Origin: Myroides fluvii
Lineage (GTDB): Bacteria > Bacteroidota > Bacteroidia > Flavobacteriales > Flavobacteriaceae
Assembly (NCBI RefSeq): GCF_009792295.1
Contig: NZ_CP039934.1
Span: 1,570,501-1,634,500 of the forward strand
Reading direction: 5' to 3'
DNA: 64,000 nucleotides
The translations under genes and the position numbers were made by a program. Shown here piece by piece: positions 26,369 to 34,605 of this stretch (position 1 is its first letter; each line of letters starts with the position of its first letter). Under the pieces are notes generated by a model. It worked only from the letters and a program-made list of their open reading frames with translations. It was not told the DNA's origin and ran no database searches.

Positions 26369-27769
26369 TTACCCCAACCAAAAAAAGTAAGCCACTGTAC
26401 CAATAATCACGGCACAGAAAACATTCAAGATAAACCCCGCTTTCATCATGTCTTTTTGTTGAATATCTCCCGTACCGAATACAATCGCATTTGGAGGTGT
26501 AGCTACAGGAAGCATGAATGCACAAGAAGCACCGAGTCCGATAATCATGGAAAGTCCCAGGGGATGCATGCCCAATTCTTGAGAAATCGAGAAGAAGATG
26601 GGAACTAAAAGTGCTGCACTCGCGGTATTCGAGGTAAATTCCGTCAAGAAGACAATAAAGAAAGCCACAACTAGGCTGATGATGAAGAACGAACTACCTT
26701 GAATAATGGACACGAGTAAATCGGCCATGACCTTACTTGCGCCCGAATCTTTTAGTACCATACTCAACGTCAATCCCCCGCCAAATAAAAGTAAAACACC
26801 CCAATCGACATTGTGTTGCAGTTCTTTCCATCGAGAGACTTGACTGACGCAAATAAGAATAAATGCCCCAAGTGCAATGAAAGTATCAAAGTTCTTGAAC
26901 GTACCTTCAAATCCAACCAAAGCTGCAAATAATGGATTGATTTGATTGCTCAAAATCCAACAAATCGCCGTTAACAAGAAAATACCCAAGGTAATCCAGC
27001 GATCCGTGTTCATGGGAATAGATTCCATTTGATGTTCAAATTTCTGGTTGAGTTTGGGTTTAAAGACAAAATAAATCACAGCAATCATCAAAGGCAAGAG
27101 GATTATCACCATGGGAAAACCCATTTTGAGCCATTCTGCGAAGGAGATATTCAATTGAGAAGCAACGATGGCATTGGGAGGGCTTCCGACAATCGTTCCC
27201 ATTCCACCAATACTTGCACTATAAGCAATACCCAACAAAACAAATACGTAGGTATTGCGGTGTTGTGCTTTGTCCATTTGACTTAATATTCCCGTTACGA
27301 GCGGGAGCATCATAGCGACCGTAGCTGTATTGCTGATCCACATAGAGAGCACAGCCGTAGCGAGAAATAAATAAAAAATAGCATGAGCTAATCGACCTTT
27401 GGCTAAGTACATAATCTTACTGGCGATAATTAAATCTAACTTTTGTACGTGTAGAGCCCCAGCAAGTACAAAACCCCCTAGAAATAGAAAGATATTCGGA
27501 TCGGCAAAGGAAACGAGTGCGGGTTGAACATCTGTTAGTCCTAATCCAATGGCGAGCACGGGAACAAAGACAGCGGTTGTTGTGACGTGTAGTGCCTCTG
27601 TCAGCCATAAAACGGCCACAAAAGCCAACAGAGCAAGGCCTTTATTTACTTGAGGTTCATAGGGTAGAAAGCGAATTAAAGCAAAGAGCATCAATACGTT
27701 TAAGCCAATGATAATATAGTTTCGTTTGGATTTATGTCTAAGACTTTCTGGTTCGTAATCGAGTCGCAT
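26369..27769 (-). CDS. SLC13/DASS family sodium-coupled anion transporter
   Basis: The 466-residue protein has about 11-12 hydrophobic segments and the two repeat motifs of this family: WISNTATVAMMLP (about 145-157) and FTSNTASAALLVP (about 375-387). The SNT motifs bind sodium and substrate carboxylates. It would import dicarboxylates, sulfate or similar anions with Na+ across the inner membrane; the substrate is not resolved. It converges on the ietS-like gene with only 21 bp between stop codons and no clear hairpin there. Confidence 0.88.
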   Translation of the reverse strand: MRLDYEPESLRHKSKRNYIIIGLNVLMLFALIRFLPYEPQVNKGLALLAFVAVLWLTEALHVTTTAVFVPVLAIGLGLTDVQPALVSFADPNIFLFLGGFVLAGALHVQKLDLIIASKIMYLAKGRLAHAIFYLFLATAVLSMWISNTATVAMMLPLVTGILSQMDKAQHRNTYVFVLLGIAYSASIGGMGTIVGSPPNAIVASQLNISFAEWLKMGFPMVIILLPLMIAVIYFVFKPKLNQKFEHQMESIPMNTDRWITLGIFLLTAICWILSNQINPLFAALVGFEGTFKNFDTFIALGAFILICVSQVSRWKELQHNVDWGVLLLFGGGLTLSMVLKDSGASKVMADLLVSIIQGSSFFIISLVVAFFIVFLTEFTSNTASAALLVPIFFSISQELGMHPLGLSMIIGLGASCAFMLPVATPPNAIVFGTGDIQQKDMMKAGFILNVFCAVIIGTVAYFFWLG

Positions 27770-27882
27770 GTGAGTAGGATTTAGGGTAATAGCAAGGTAA
27801 ATTACAAAATAAATACTAAGGATAAGCCAGAAAAAAAGATGAAATTTAGTAGAAAAGCTTTTAATTTAGATAGTAATCAAAC

Positions 27883-27916
27883 AAAAAAAGGGAAGCATCA
27901 TCGATACTTCCCTTTT
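27883..27916 (-). terminator. Intrinsic terminator of superoxide dismutase gene
   Basis: A 10-bp stem (27886-27895 with 27907-27916) is followed, on the minus strand, by a T-run. Confidence 0.88.
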
Positions 27917-27944
27917 GATATATAAAGAGCGAACTCTTTCTGTC

Positions 27945-28550
27945 TTATTTTGCTGCTGCATATCTCTTAGCAACTTCAGCCCAGTTGATTACGCTGAAGA
28001 AAGCAGAAATATAGTCAGGGCGTCTGTTTTGGTAGTTTAAGTAGTACGCATGTTCCCAAACATCCATTCCTAAGATTGGAAAACCACCACAAGCAACACC
28101 TGGCATAAGCGGGTTGTCTTGGTTTGGCGTACCACATACTTCTAATTTACCATTTTTAACGCATAACCATGCCCAACCTGAACCGAATTGCGTAGCACCT
28201 GCTTTTGCGAAAGCTTCTTTGAAGTTTGCAAATGAACCAAAATCTTTAGCAATAGCATCTGCTAATTCTCCTGTTGGTTCTCCACCACCATTCGGGCTCA
28301 TTAGGGTCCAGAATAAGTTGTGGTTGTAGAAACCTCCACCGTTGTTGCGAACTGCACCATTAGCCATATCAAGGTTTGCTAAAATCTCCTCGATTGTTTT
28401 TCCTTCCAATTCTGTACCAGCGATAGCTGCATTTAAATTAGTCGTATAAGCATTGTGGTGTTTCGTATGGTGTATTTCCATTGTACGAGCGTCAATATGT
28501 GGTTCTAATGCGTCATACGCATAAGGTAATTGTGGTAATTCGAAAGCCAT
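27945..28550 (-). CDS. sodA: Superoxide dismutase (Mn/Fe type)
   Basis: The 201-residue enzyme has all four metal ligands: His27 (MEIHHTKHH), His77 (FYNHNLFW), Asp163 and His167 (MDVWEHAYY). Gln144 in the NQDNPL segment is in the position typical of manganese forms. A cambialistic Mn/Fe enzyme remains possible, so the symbol is tentative. It converts superoxide to oxygen and hydrogen peroxide in the cytoplasm. No signal peptide is visible. It is a single-gene unit with its own terminator. Confidence 0.94.
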   Translation of the reverse strand: MAFELPQLPYAYDALEPHIDARTMEIHHTKHHNAYTTNLNAAIAGTELEGKTIEEILANLDMANGAVRNNGGGFYNHNLFWTLMSPNGGGEPTGELADAIAKDFGSFANFKEAFAKAGATQFGSGWAWLCVKNGKLEVCGTPNQDNPLMPGVACGGFPILGMDVWEHAYYLNYQNRRPDYISAFFSVINWAEVAKRYAAAK

Positions 28551-28653
28551 AATTCGTATTATTTAAAGATTAGTGTTATTTTTATTCAAATTTAGGGATT
28601 TTCTATGAAATATAAAAAATCTTAAGGGTTAATAAAAGTTAAGGGATAATTCG

Positions 28654-31600
28654 ATGATTAAAGCGGAAACAGCTTCATTTTCAGTATATAACGCCTCTGC
28701 GGGTTCGGGAAAAACACATACATTAGTAAAAGAATATTTAAAAATTGTCTTAGTGGATCGATCGGATGATGCCTATCGAAAAATTCTGGCGATCACCTTT
28801 ACCAATAAAGCGGTGGCAGAAATGAAAAATCGAATTCTTTCTTGCCTTTATGCCTTCTCTCAAAAAGAAACAGGAAGTAAGTTTCAATCCATGCTGGATC
28901 AGCTTGTGGAAGAAACGGGATTGAAAGAAGAGGAAATCAAAAAGAAATCCGAGCGTATCATGAAGCATATTATCCACAATTACGCTTCTTTTGATATCTC
29001 TACCATTGATAAATTCACGCATAAGGTGATTCGCTCTTTTGCCTTTGACCTAAATTTACCCATGAGCTTTGAAGTGTCGCTTGACTCGGATGAACTGCTA
29101 CAAGAGGCCGTGGATTCTGTAATTGCCAAAGCGGGAACAGATGAAGAGCTAACCAAAGTGTTAATCGACTTCTCTATTGACAAAGCCGATAATGACAAGA
29201 GTTGGGATATTACCCGTGAGTTAAAGGAAATGGGTGCGTTGTTATTGAATGAAAACAACCGAGACGAGATTGCTCTATTTGATAAAAAAACACTTCGTGA
29301 TTTCGTGGTCTCTCGAGACTACTTGCGAAAAAAAATAGAAGAGTTGACTGTGGAAAGTCAGCAAAGAGGACAAGCTATTTGGGATTTGCTGATAGATAAA
29401 GGCGTAGATATGAAATCATTCTCTCGCGGAACGTTTCCCAATCACCTCTTGGCCATTATTAATGATACGGATAAAAGTACCCAACGAAAGTATGTTGAGT
29501 TTGATGAGGTAGCTATTTTAAAGGCTGCCAAGGATCGAGATACCATTGAGGCATTATTACCTGAAGTGTTGAAGCAATTAGAGGTTATTTACCAATTATT
29601 TGCCAAGCGCTTATTTTATCAAGCGTTTTTGAAAAATATCACTCCCTTGTCGCTACTAAATATCTTGGGCATTGAAATGCAACATATTCAAGAAGAGAAA
29701 AATATGTTGTCTATTAGTCAGTTTAATGCGATTATTCACAACGAGATTCAGCATCAACCAGCGCCTTTTATCTATGAACGATTAGGCGAGCGCTACCGCC
29801 ATTTCTTTATTGATGAGTTTCAGGATACCTCTGTGATGCAGTGGGATAATCTCGTGCCTTTGATTGACAATGCTCTAGCAGGTGAGGATTTTGGGGTAAA
29901 AGGTACCCTGATGCTGGTCGGAGATCCCAAGCAATCGATTTATCGTTGGCGCGGGGGAAAGGCAGAACAATTTATTGCTCTGAGTAAAGACGATAATCCC
30001 TTTTCTAACCCCGACAAAGAAGTTGTGGTCTTAGGGAAGAACTACCGCAGTTATTCGGAAGTCATTCAATTTAATAATACGTTTTTTAGTGGCATTTCTT
30101 CTTTTTTTACCCAAGAGGATTATAAGCATATTTATGAACATCAAAGCTATCAAGAGATAAATGCGAAAGTTGGCGGTTATGTCAACGTGCAATTTCTAGA
30201 TGAAAGTTTACTGGATAAAGAAAGCGAAATAGACAAAGAACAACTCTATCTCCAAGCAACCTTAGCAACGATCCAAAGTTGTAAGGCGCAAGGGTTTATG
30301 TATAGTGATATGGTGGTGCTAACGCGTAAACGCGCCCATGGTATTGCGCTGGCCAATTATTTAACAGAGCAGGAAATCCCAATTCTATCGTCTGATTCGC
30401 TGTTGATTAGTCACGCGACAGAGGTGAGATTGATCATGGATGTTCTGCGTTATATCCGCAACAAAGAAGACAAGGAGTCTAAATCGATGATCCTATATTA
30501 TATCGCCAGTATAAGGCAACAAGAAGCAACGCACGATTTTATTGAAGAAGGATTGGCTTATACCGTAGATTCGGAATTTGAAGCTTGGTTACTGACCAAA
30601 GGAGTTGTGATCTCTTTTGATCAATGTAGAAAAAAATCGCTCTATGAAGCAGTGGAAATTATCGTTCGCGCTTTCTTTCCCACCAAGGCGACGAGTTCGT
30701 ATGTTTTGTATTTCTCGGATATTGTGTTGGAGCGCACCATCAAGAATCAATATGGAATAGGGGATTTTATTTTGTATTGGGAGGATAATAATCACAAATT
30801 TAGTATTCCAACTCCAGAAGGAAAAGAAGCGGTGCAGTTAATGACCATCCACAAATCCAAAGGATTGGAATTTCCGGTTGTTATATTCCCTTTTGCAGAA
30901 GAAGATTATGACCGGTCTAATCGCGATAAATTGTGGGTTGAATTTGATGAACTTGACGAGGGAATTGAATTGCCCAAGGCTTTAGTGGATGCCAAGAAAG
31001 AAGTCAGAGAGTACGGAATATATGCCGAAAAACTATATGCCGAAAAAGAACAAGAAGAACTCCTCGACAATATTAATGTATTGTATGTTGCCTTGACAAG
31101 AGCCGAGGAACAATTGCATATTATTACCACGCGAGACATGAAAATCGATGGGGAGTACAAGAATAATATGTCTCGTTTTTTCATTCACTATTTGCGTCAA
31201 CAAGAAAGGTATCAAGAAGAAGAGCATGTCTATGCGTTTGGAAATCCGTGCCGATTATCAAAAGCAAGTGGTACGCTTGCGCTAGATCAAAATAAATTAA
31301 TTGAAAGTGTTGAATCCCTTTTTAACTTTAATGATATTAAAATAGCTGAACGCGAAGCTTTGATGTGGGATACCCAAGTAGGGGAGGCGATAGCATACGG
31401 GAATATCACCCATAAAATTATGTCGTTTATCCAGGGGAATACAGACATTGATACAGCAATTGAACGTGCTTTAGAAGAGGGACTCATTGTTGAAAGTGAG
31501 AAAATCAACTTCACTCAGGCCATTAAACAAATTATTACCCATCCAGATCTGCACGTGTTTTTTGCTGAAGGACGTGTATATAATGAACGGATGATTATTG

Positions 31601-31809
31601 GGAAAAACAAGAATAATCTCATTCCTGATCGCGTATTGATTCAGGGGAATAAAGCGTATTTATTGGATTATAAAACGGGAAAACCAGAAGAAAAATATAT
31701 CAAACAGTTAGCTAAATATGAGGAATCACTTCGAGAGATGGGGTATGAAGTAGCTAAAAAAGTTATTTTATATATGGGAGTGGATGATTTAAATATAATA
31801 CATTTGTAA
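28654..31809 (+). CDS. addA: AddA-like UvrD-family helicase with C-terminal PD-(D/E)XK nuclease
   Basis: The 1051-residue protein has helicase motif I NASAGSGKTH (13-22) and DEAD-type motif II FIDEFQDTS (about 386-394). VGDPKQSIYRWRGG, MTIHKSKGLEFPVV and the late helicase motif VALTRAEEQL follow. A C-terminal nuclease motif LLDYKTGKP lies near residue 1010. It is the motor-nuclease of an AddAB/RecBCD-type complex that resects double-strand breaks for recombination and degrades foreign linear DNA. The AddB-like partner is not adjacent but lies 2.8 kb downstream, after kbl and an ompA-like gene. That arrangement recurs in flavobacteria as far as I recall. The symbol is by analogy. Confidence 0.87.
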   Translation: MIKAETASFSVYNASAGSGKTHTLVKEYLKIVLVDRSDDAYRKILAITFTNKAVAEMKNRILSCLYAFSQKETGSKFQSMLDQLVEETGLKEEEIKKKSERIMKHIIHNYASFDISTIDKFTHKVIRSFAFDLNLPMSFEVSLDSDELLQEAVDSVIAKAGTDEELTKVLIDFSIDKADNDKSWDITRELKEMGALLLNENNRDEIALFDKKTLRDFVVSRDYLRKKIEELTVESQQRGQAIWDLLIDKGVDMKSFSRGTFPNHLLAIINDTDKSTQRKYVEFDEVAILKAAKDRDTIEALLPEVLKQLEVIYQLFAKRLFYQAFLKNITPLSLLNILGIEMQHIQEEKNMLSISQFNAIIHNEIQHQPAPFIYERLGERYRHFFIDEFQDTSVMQWDNLVPLIDNALAGEDFGVKGTLMLVGDPKQSIYRWRGGKAEQFIALSKDDNPFSNPDKEVVVLGKNYRSYSEVIQFNNTFFSGISSFFTQEDYKHIYEHQSYQEINAKVGGYVNVQFLDESLLDKESEIDKEQLYLQATLATIQSCKAQGFMYSDMVVLTRKRAHGIALANYLTEQEIPILSSDSLLISHATEVRLIMDVLRYIRNKEDKESKSMILYYIASIRQQEATHDFIEEGLAYTVDSEFEAWLLTKGVVISFDQCRKKSLYEAVEIIVRAFFPTKATSSYVLYFSDIVLERTIKNQYGIGDFILYWEDNNHKFSIPTPEGKEAVQLMTIHKSKGLEFPVVIFPFAEEDYDRSNRDKLWVEFDELDEGIELPKALVDAKKEVREYGIYAEKLYAEKEQEELLDNINVLYVALTRAEEQLHIITTRDMKIDGEYKNNMSRFFIHYLRQQERYQEEEHVYAFGNPCRLSKASGTLALDQNKLIESVESLFNFNDIKIAEREALMWDTQVGEAIAYGNITHKIMSFIQGNTDIDTAIERALEEGLIVESEKINFTQAIKQIITHPDLHVFFAEGRVYNERMIIGKNKNNLIPDRVLIQGNKAYLLDYKTGKPEEKYIKQLAKYEESLREMGYEVAKKVILYMGVDDLNIIHL

Positions 31810-31841
31810 AAGAGTATAGTTAACGCTTAAAAAGAGTAAGT

Positions 31842-33035
31842 ATGTACGGAAAAATTAAAGACCATTTACAACAAGAGTTGAAGTCAATTGAAGACAATGG
31901 TTTATTTAAAAGAGAGAGAATTATTACTTCGCCACAAGGAGCAGAAATTACAGTTTCTACAGGAGAAAAAGTATTGAATTTTTGTGCGAATAACTATTTA
32001 GGATTATCCTCACACCCCGAGGTGATTCAAGCGGCAAAAGACGCTTTGGATACCCATGGTTTTGGGATGTCATCGGTGCGTTTCATCTGTGGAACACAAG
32101 ATATTCACAAACAATTAGAAGCGACAATTGCAGATTTCTACGGAACAGAAGACACTATTTTATACGCGGCGGCTTTTGATGCGAATGGTGGAGTTTTCGA
32201 ACCTTTATTAGGAGCAGAAGACGCAATTATTTCAGATAGTTTAAATCACGCGTCCATTATCGATGGCGTTCGCTTGTGTAAAGCAGCGCGTTACCGTTAT
32301 GAAAATAACGATATGGCTGATTTAGAGCAACAGTTGATTAAGGCGAATGAGGCAGGACATCGCTTCAAGATTATCGTTACGGATGGCGTATTCTCTATGG
32401 ATGGCTTAGTAGCGCCATTGGACAAAATCTGTGATTTAGCAGATAAATACGATGCCTTGGTGATGGTAGATGAATGTCATGCGGCTGGATTTATCGGGGC
32501 TACAGGAAAAGGAACGATGGAGGCGAAAAATGCAATGGGACGTGTGGATATTATTACAGGTACTTTAGGAAAAGCATTGGGAGGTGCAATGGGAGGTTAT
32601 ACAACGGGTAAAAAAGAGATTATTGAGTTGCTGAGACAACGTTCACGTCCTTATTTATTCTCAAACTCATTGGCTCCAATGATCGTGGGTGCTTCATTGA
32701 AAGTATTCGAACTACTGAAAAAAGATACAAAGTTGCGCGATCAGTTGGAATGGAATACCAATTATTTCAAAGCAGGAATGAAAAAAGCAGGGTTTGATTT
32801 TATTGATGGAGATTCTGCTATCGTCCCAGTGATGTTATACGATGCAAAGCTGTCACAAGAGATGGCAGATCGCTTGTTAGCGAAAGGGGTTTATGTCATT
32901 GGATTCTTCTATCCTGTTGTGCCACAAGGAAAAGCGAGAATTCGCGTTCAATTATCCGCAGCACATACACAAGAACACCTGGATAAAGCGATTCAGGCCT
33001 TTACAGCGGTAGGAAAAGAACTAAATGTAATCTAA
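31842..33035 (+). CDS. kbl: Glycine C-acetyltransferase (2-amino-3-ketobutyrate CoA ligase)
   Basis: The 397-residue protein is an alpha-oxoamine synthase (fold-type I PLP enzyme). The PLP lysine is Lys244 in [26 protein letters not shown] binds the cofactor ring, and [14 protein letters not shown] is the typical N-terminal motif. The length and near-perfect match to Kbl (rather than BioF or SPT) support threonine degradation: 2-amino-3-oxobutyrate and CoA give glycine and acetyl-CoA. No threonine dehydrogenase gene is in the window. Its position 32 bp after the AddA gene suggests shared transcription. Confidence 0.93.
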   Translation: MYGKIKDHLQQELKSIEDNGLFKRERIITSPQGAEITVSTGEKVLNFCANNYLGLSSHPEVIQAAKDALDTHGFGMSSVRFICGTQDIHKQLEATIADFYGTEDTILYAAAFDANGGVFEPLLGAEDAIISDSLNHASIIDGVRLCKAARYRYENNDMADLEQQLIKANEAGHRFKIIVTDGVFSMDGLVAPLDKICDLADKYDALVMVDECHAAGFIGATGKGTMEAKNAMGRVDIITGTLGKALGGAMGGYTTGKKEIIELLRQRSRPYLFSNSLAPMIVGASLKVFELLKKDTKLRDQLEWNTNYFKAGMKKAGFDFIDGDSAIVPVMLYDAKLSQEMADRLLAKGVYVIGFFYPVVPQGKARIRVQLSAAHTQEHLDKAIQAFTAVGKELNVI

Positions 33036-33081
33036 ATATTGGGTTTTTTTGGTAAATCATAATAATTGTTAAGAATAAAAT

Positions 33082-33111
33082 TTGTTAACTACACATATAA
33101 TTGTATTTTTG
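33082..33111 (+). promoter_or_regulatory. Bacteroidota-type promoter of ompA-like gene
   Basis: TTG at 33082-33084 and TATTTTTG at 33104-33111 are separated by 19 bp, 33 bp before the ATG. It gives the abundant outer-membrane protein its own start of transcription. Confidence 0.75.
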
Positions 33112-33144
33112 TTTTAACATTACAATAAATAGAAAAATAAAGTT

Positions 33145-34536
33145 ATGAAACATCTCAACAAATTAATTGCAGCGGCGATACTATGTGCTGGTCTTTCGAC
33201 TCAAGCGCAAGATGCCGACCATCCGTGGGCTGTAACTATTGGTGCGAATGCTGTAAACACTAAAGTTAGTTCAGCAAAAGGGTTTTCACATAGAATGGGA
33301 GGTTATTTCCAAACTTCGGATTGGAACATTCTACCTTCAATCTCTTATTTGAACGTATCTAGATACCTAGGTGATGGATTCTCATTAGGAGTAGTAGGAT
33401 CAGTAAATAAAATTGAAAAATTTATTTCAAAAGAATCTGAAGGATATTTAAAATACAATCCTGGAGATTTATCTTACTATGGTATTGATGCAGAAGTTAA
33501 GTACAGCTTCAAAGAATTATTAAACACAAAAGTAGTTGACCCATTCTTATTAGTAGGTGGAGGTTATACTTTTATGGGTGATGCAAGTGCTGGTACGGTT
33601 AATGGAGGTTTAGGGTTAAACTTTTGGTTTACTGAAAACATCGCTTTAACAGTACAGTCTACTTACAAACACTCATTTGACGATACAAGAATTCCAAATG
33701 TAGATATTGCATCACACATGCAACACTTCATGGGGATTCGCTTCCAATTTGGAGGATCTGATAGAGATGGAGATGGAATCTTAGACAAATATGACGAGTG
33801 TCCAGATGTTCCAGGTTTACCAGAATTCAACGGATGTCCTGATACAGACGGAGATGGTATTCCAGATCATTTAGATGAGTGTCCAGATGTTCCAGGTTTA
33901 CCAGAATTCAACGGATGTCCTGATACAGACGGAGATGGTATTCCAGATCATTTAGATGAGTGTCCAGAAGTTCCAGGTTTACCAGAATTCAACGGATGTC
34001 CTGATACAGACGGTGACGGTGTGCCAGATCATAAAGATGAGTGTCCAGAAGTTCCTGGTCCAAAAGAGAACAAAGGTTGTCCTTGGCCAGATAGAGACGG
34101 AGACGGAGTGCCTGATCATTTAGATGAGTGTCCAGATGTTCCTGGTCCTGCTTCAAACAGAGGATGTCCAGAAATTAAAGAAGAGCAAGTGAAAAAACTG
34201 AACGACTATGGAAAAACAATCTTATTCCATACAGGTAAGTTTACTTTCCAAGATGCTTCTTACACTGTTCTAGACAACATCGTGAAAATTATGAAAGAAT
34301 ATCCAACTGCTAAATTCCACATCGCTGGATACACAGATAGCACTGGATCTGATAAAATCAACGTTCCGTTATCTGACAATAGAGCTAACGCAGTAAAAGT
34401 TTACTTAATCGAAAAAGGTGTTGATGCAAACAGAGTAACTTCTAAAGGTTACGGTTCTGCTGAGCCAATCGCTTCTAACAAAACTGTTAAAGGCCGTGAG
34501 TTAAACAGACGTGTTGAAATTCAATTACAAAAATAA
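33145..34536 (+). CDS. OmpA-family protein with thrombospondin type-3 repeats
   Basis: The 463-residue protein has a signal peptide ending near STQAQ (about 22). A beta-barrel-like domain follows (about 25-200), ending in MGIRFQFGG. Five calcium-binding thrombospondin type-3 repeats (DxDGDGIxD...ECPDVPG) occupy about residues 206-342. A C-terminal OmpA peptidoglycan-binding domain follows (about 350-463, with [11 protein letters not shown] and NRRVEIQL). It should anchor the outer membrane to murein. It has its own promoter and terminator, suggesting high, independent expression within the addA-addB stretch. Confidence 0.94.
   Translation: MKHLNKLIAAAILCAGLSTQAQDADHPWAVTIGANAVNTKVSSAKGFSHRMGGYFQTSDWNILPSISYLNVSRYLGDGFSLGVVGSVNKIEKFISKESEGYLKYNPGDLSYYGIDAEVKYSFKELLNTKVVDPFLLVGGGYTFMGDASAGTVNGGLGLNFWFTENIALTVQSTYKHSFDDTRIPNVDIASHMQHFMGIRFQFGGSDRDGDGILDKYDECPDVPGLPEFNGCPDTDGDGIPDHLDECPDVPGLPEFNGCPDTDGDGIPDHLDECPEVPGLPEFNGCPDTDGDGVPDHKDECPEVPGPKENKGCPWPDRDGDGVPDHLDECPDVPGPASNRGCPEIKEEQVKKLNDYGKTILFHTGKFTFQDASYTVLDNIVKIMKEYPTAKFHIAGYTDSTGSDKINVPLSDNRANAVKVYLIEKGVDANRVTSKGYGSAEPIASNKTVKGRELNRRVEIQLQK
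33760..34170 (+). repeat. In-frame 81-bp tandem repeats encoding thrombospondin type-3 motifs
   Basis: Five units cover 33760-34170. The second (33841-33921) and third (33922-34002) differ at a single base, whereas the outer units are more diverged. This indicates a recent duplication or gene conversion within the gene. Confidence 0.93.
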
Positions 34537-34557
34537 TTGGGTGAAACCATAAGATAG

Positions 34558-34590
34558 AAAAGGGCTTCGAGAAATCGAAGCCCTTTTTTT
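34558..34590 (+). terminator. Intrinsic terminator after ompA-like gene
   Basis: A stem of about 12 bp with a GAAA tetraloop (centre 34571-34574) is followed by a T-run. The addB-like gene starts 16 bp later. Confidence 0.93.
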
Positions 34591-34605
34591 ATTACCTTTA
34601 TTCTC

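Noticed and set aside
33760..34170. Non-coding tandem repeat or mobile element
   Set aside because: The units are in frame and encode thrombospondin type-3 motifs, so they are part of the OmpA gene.
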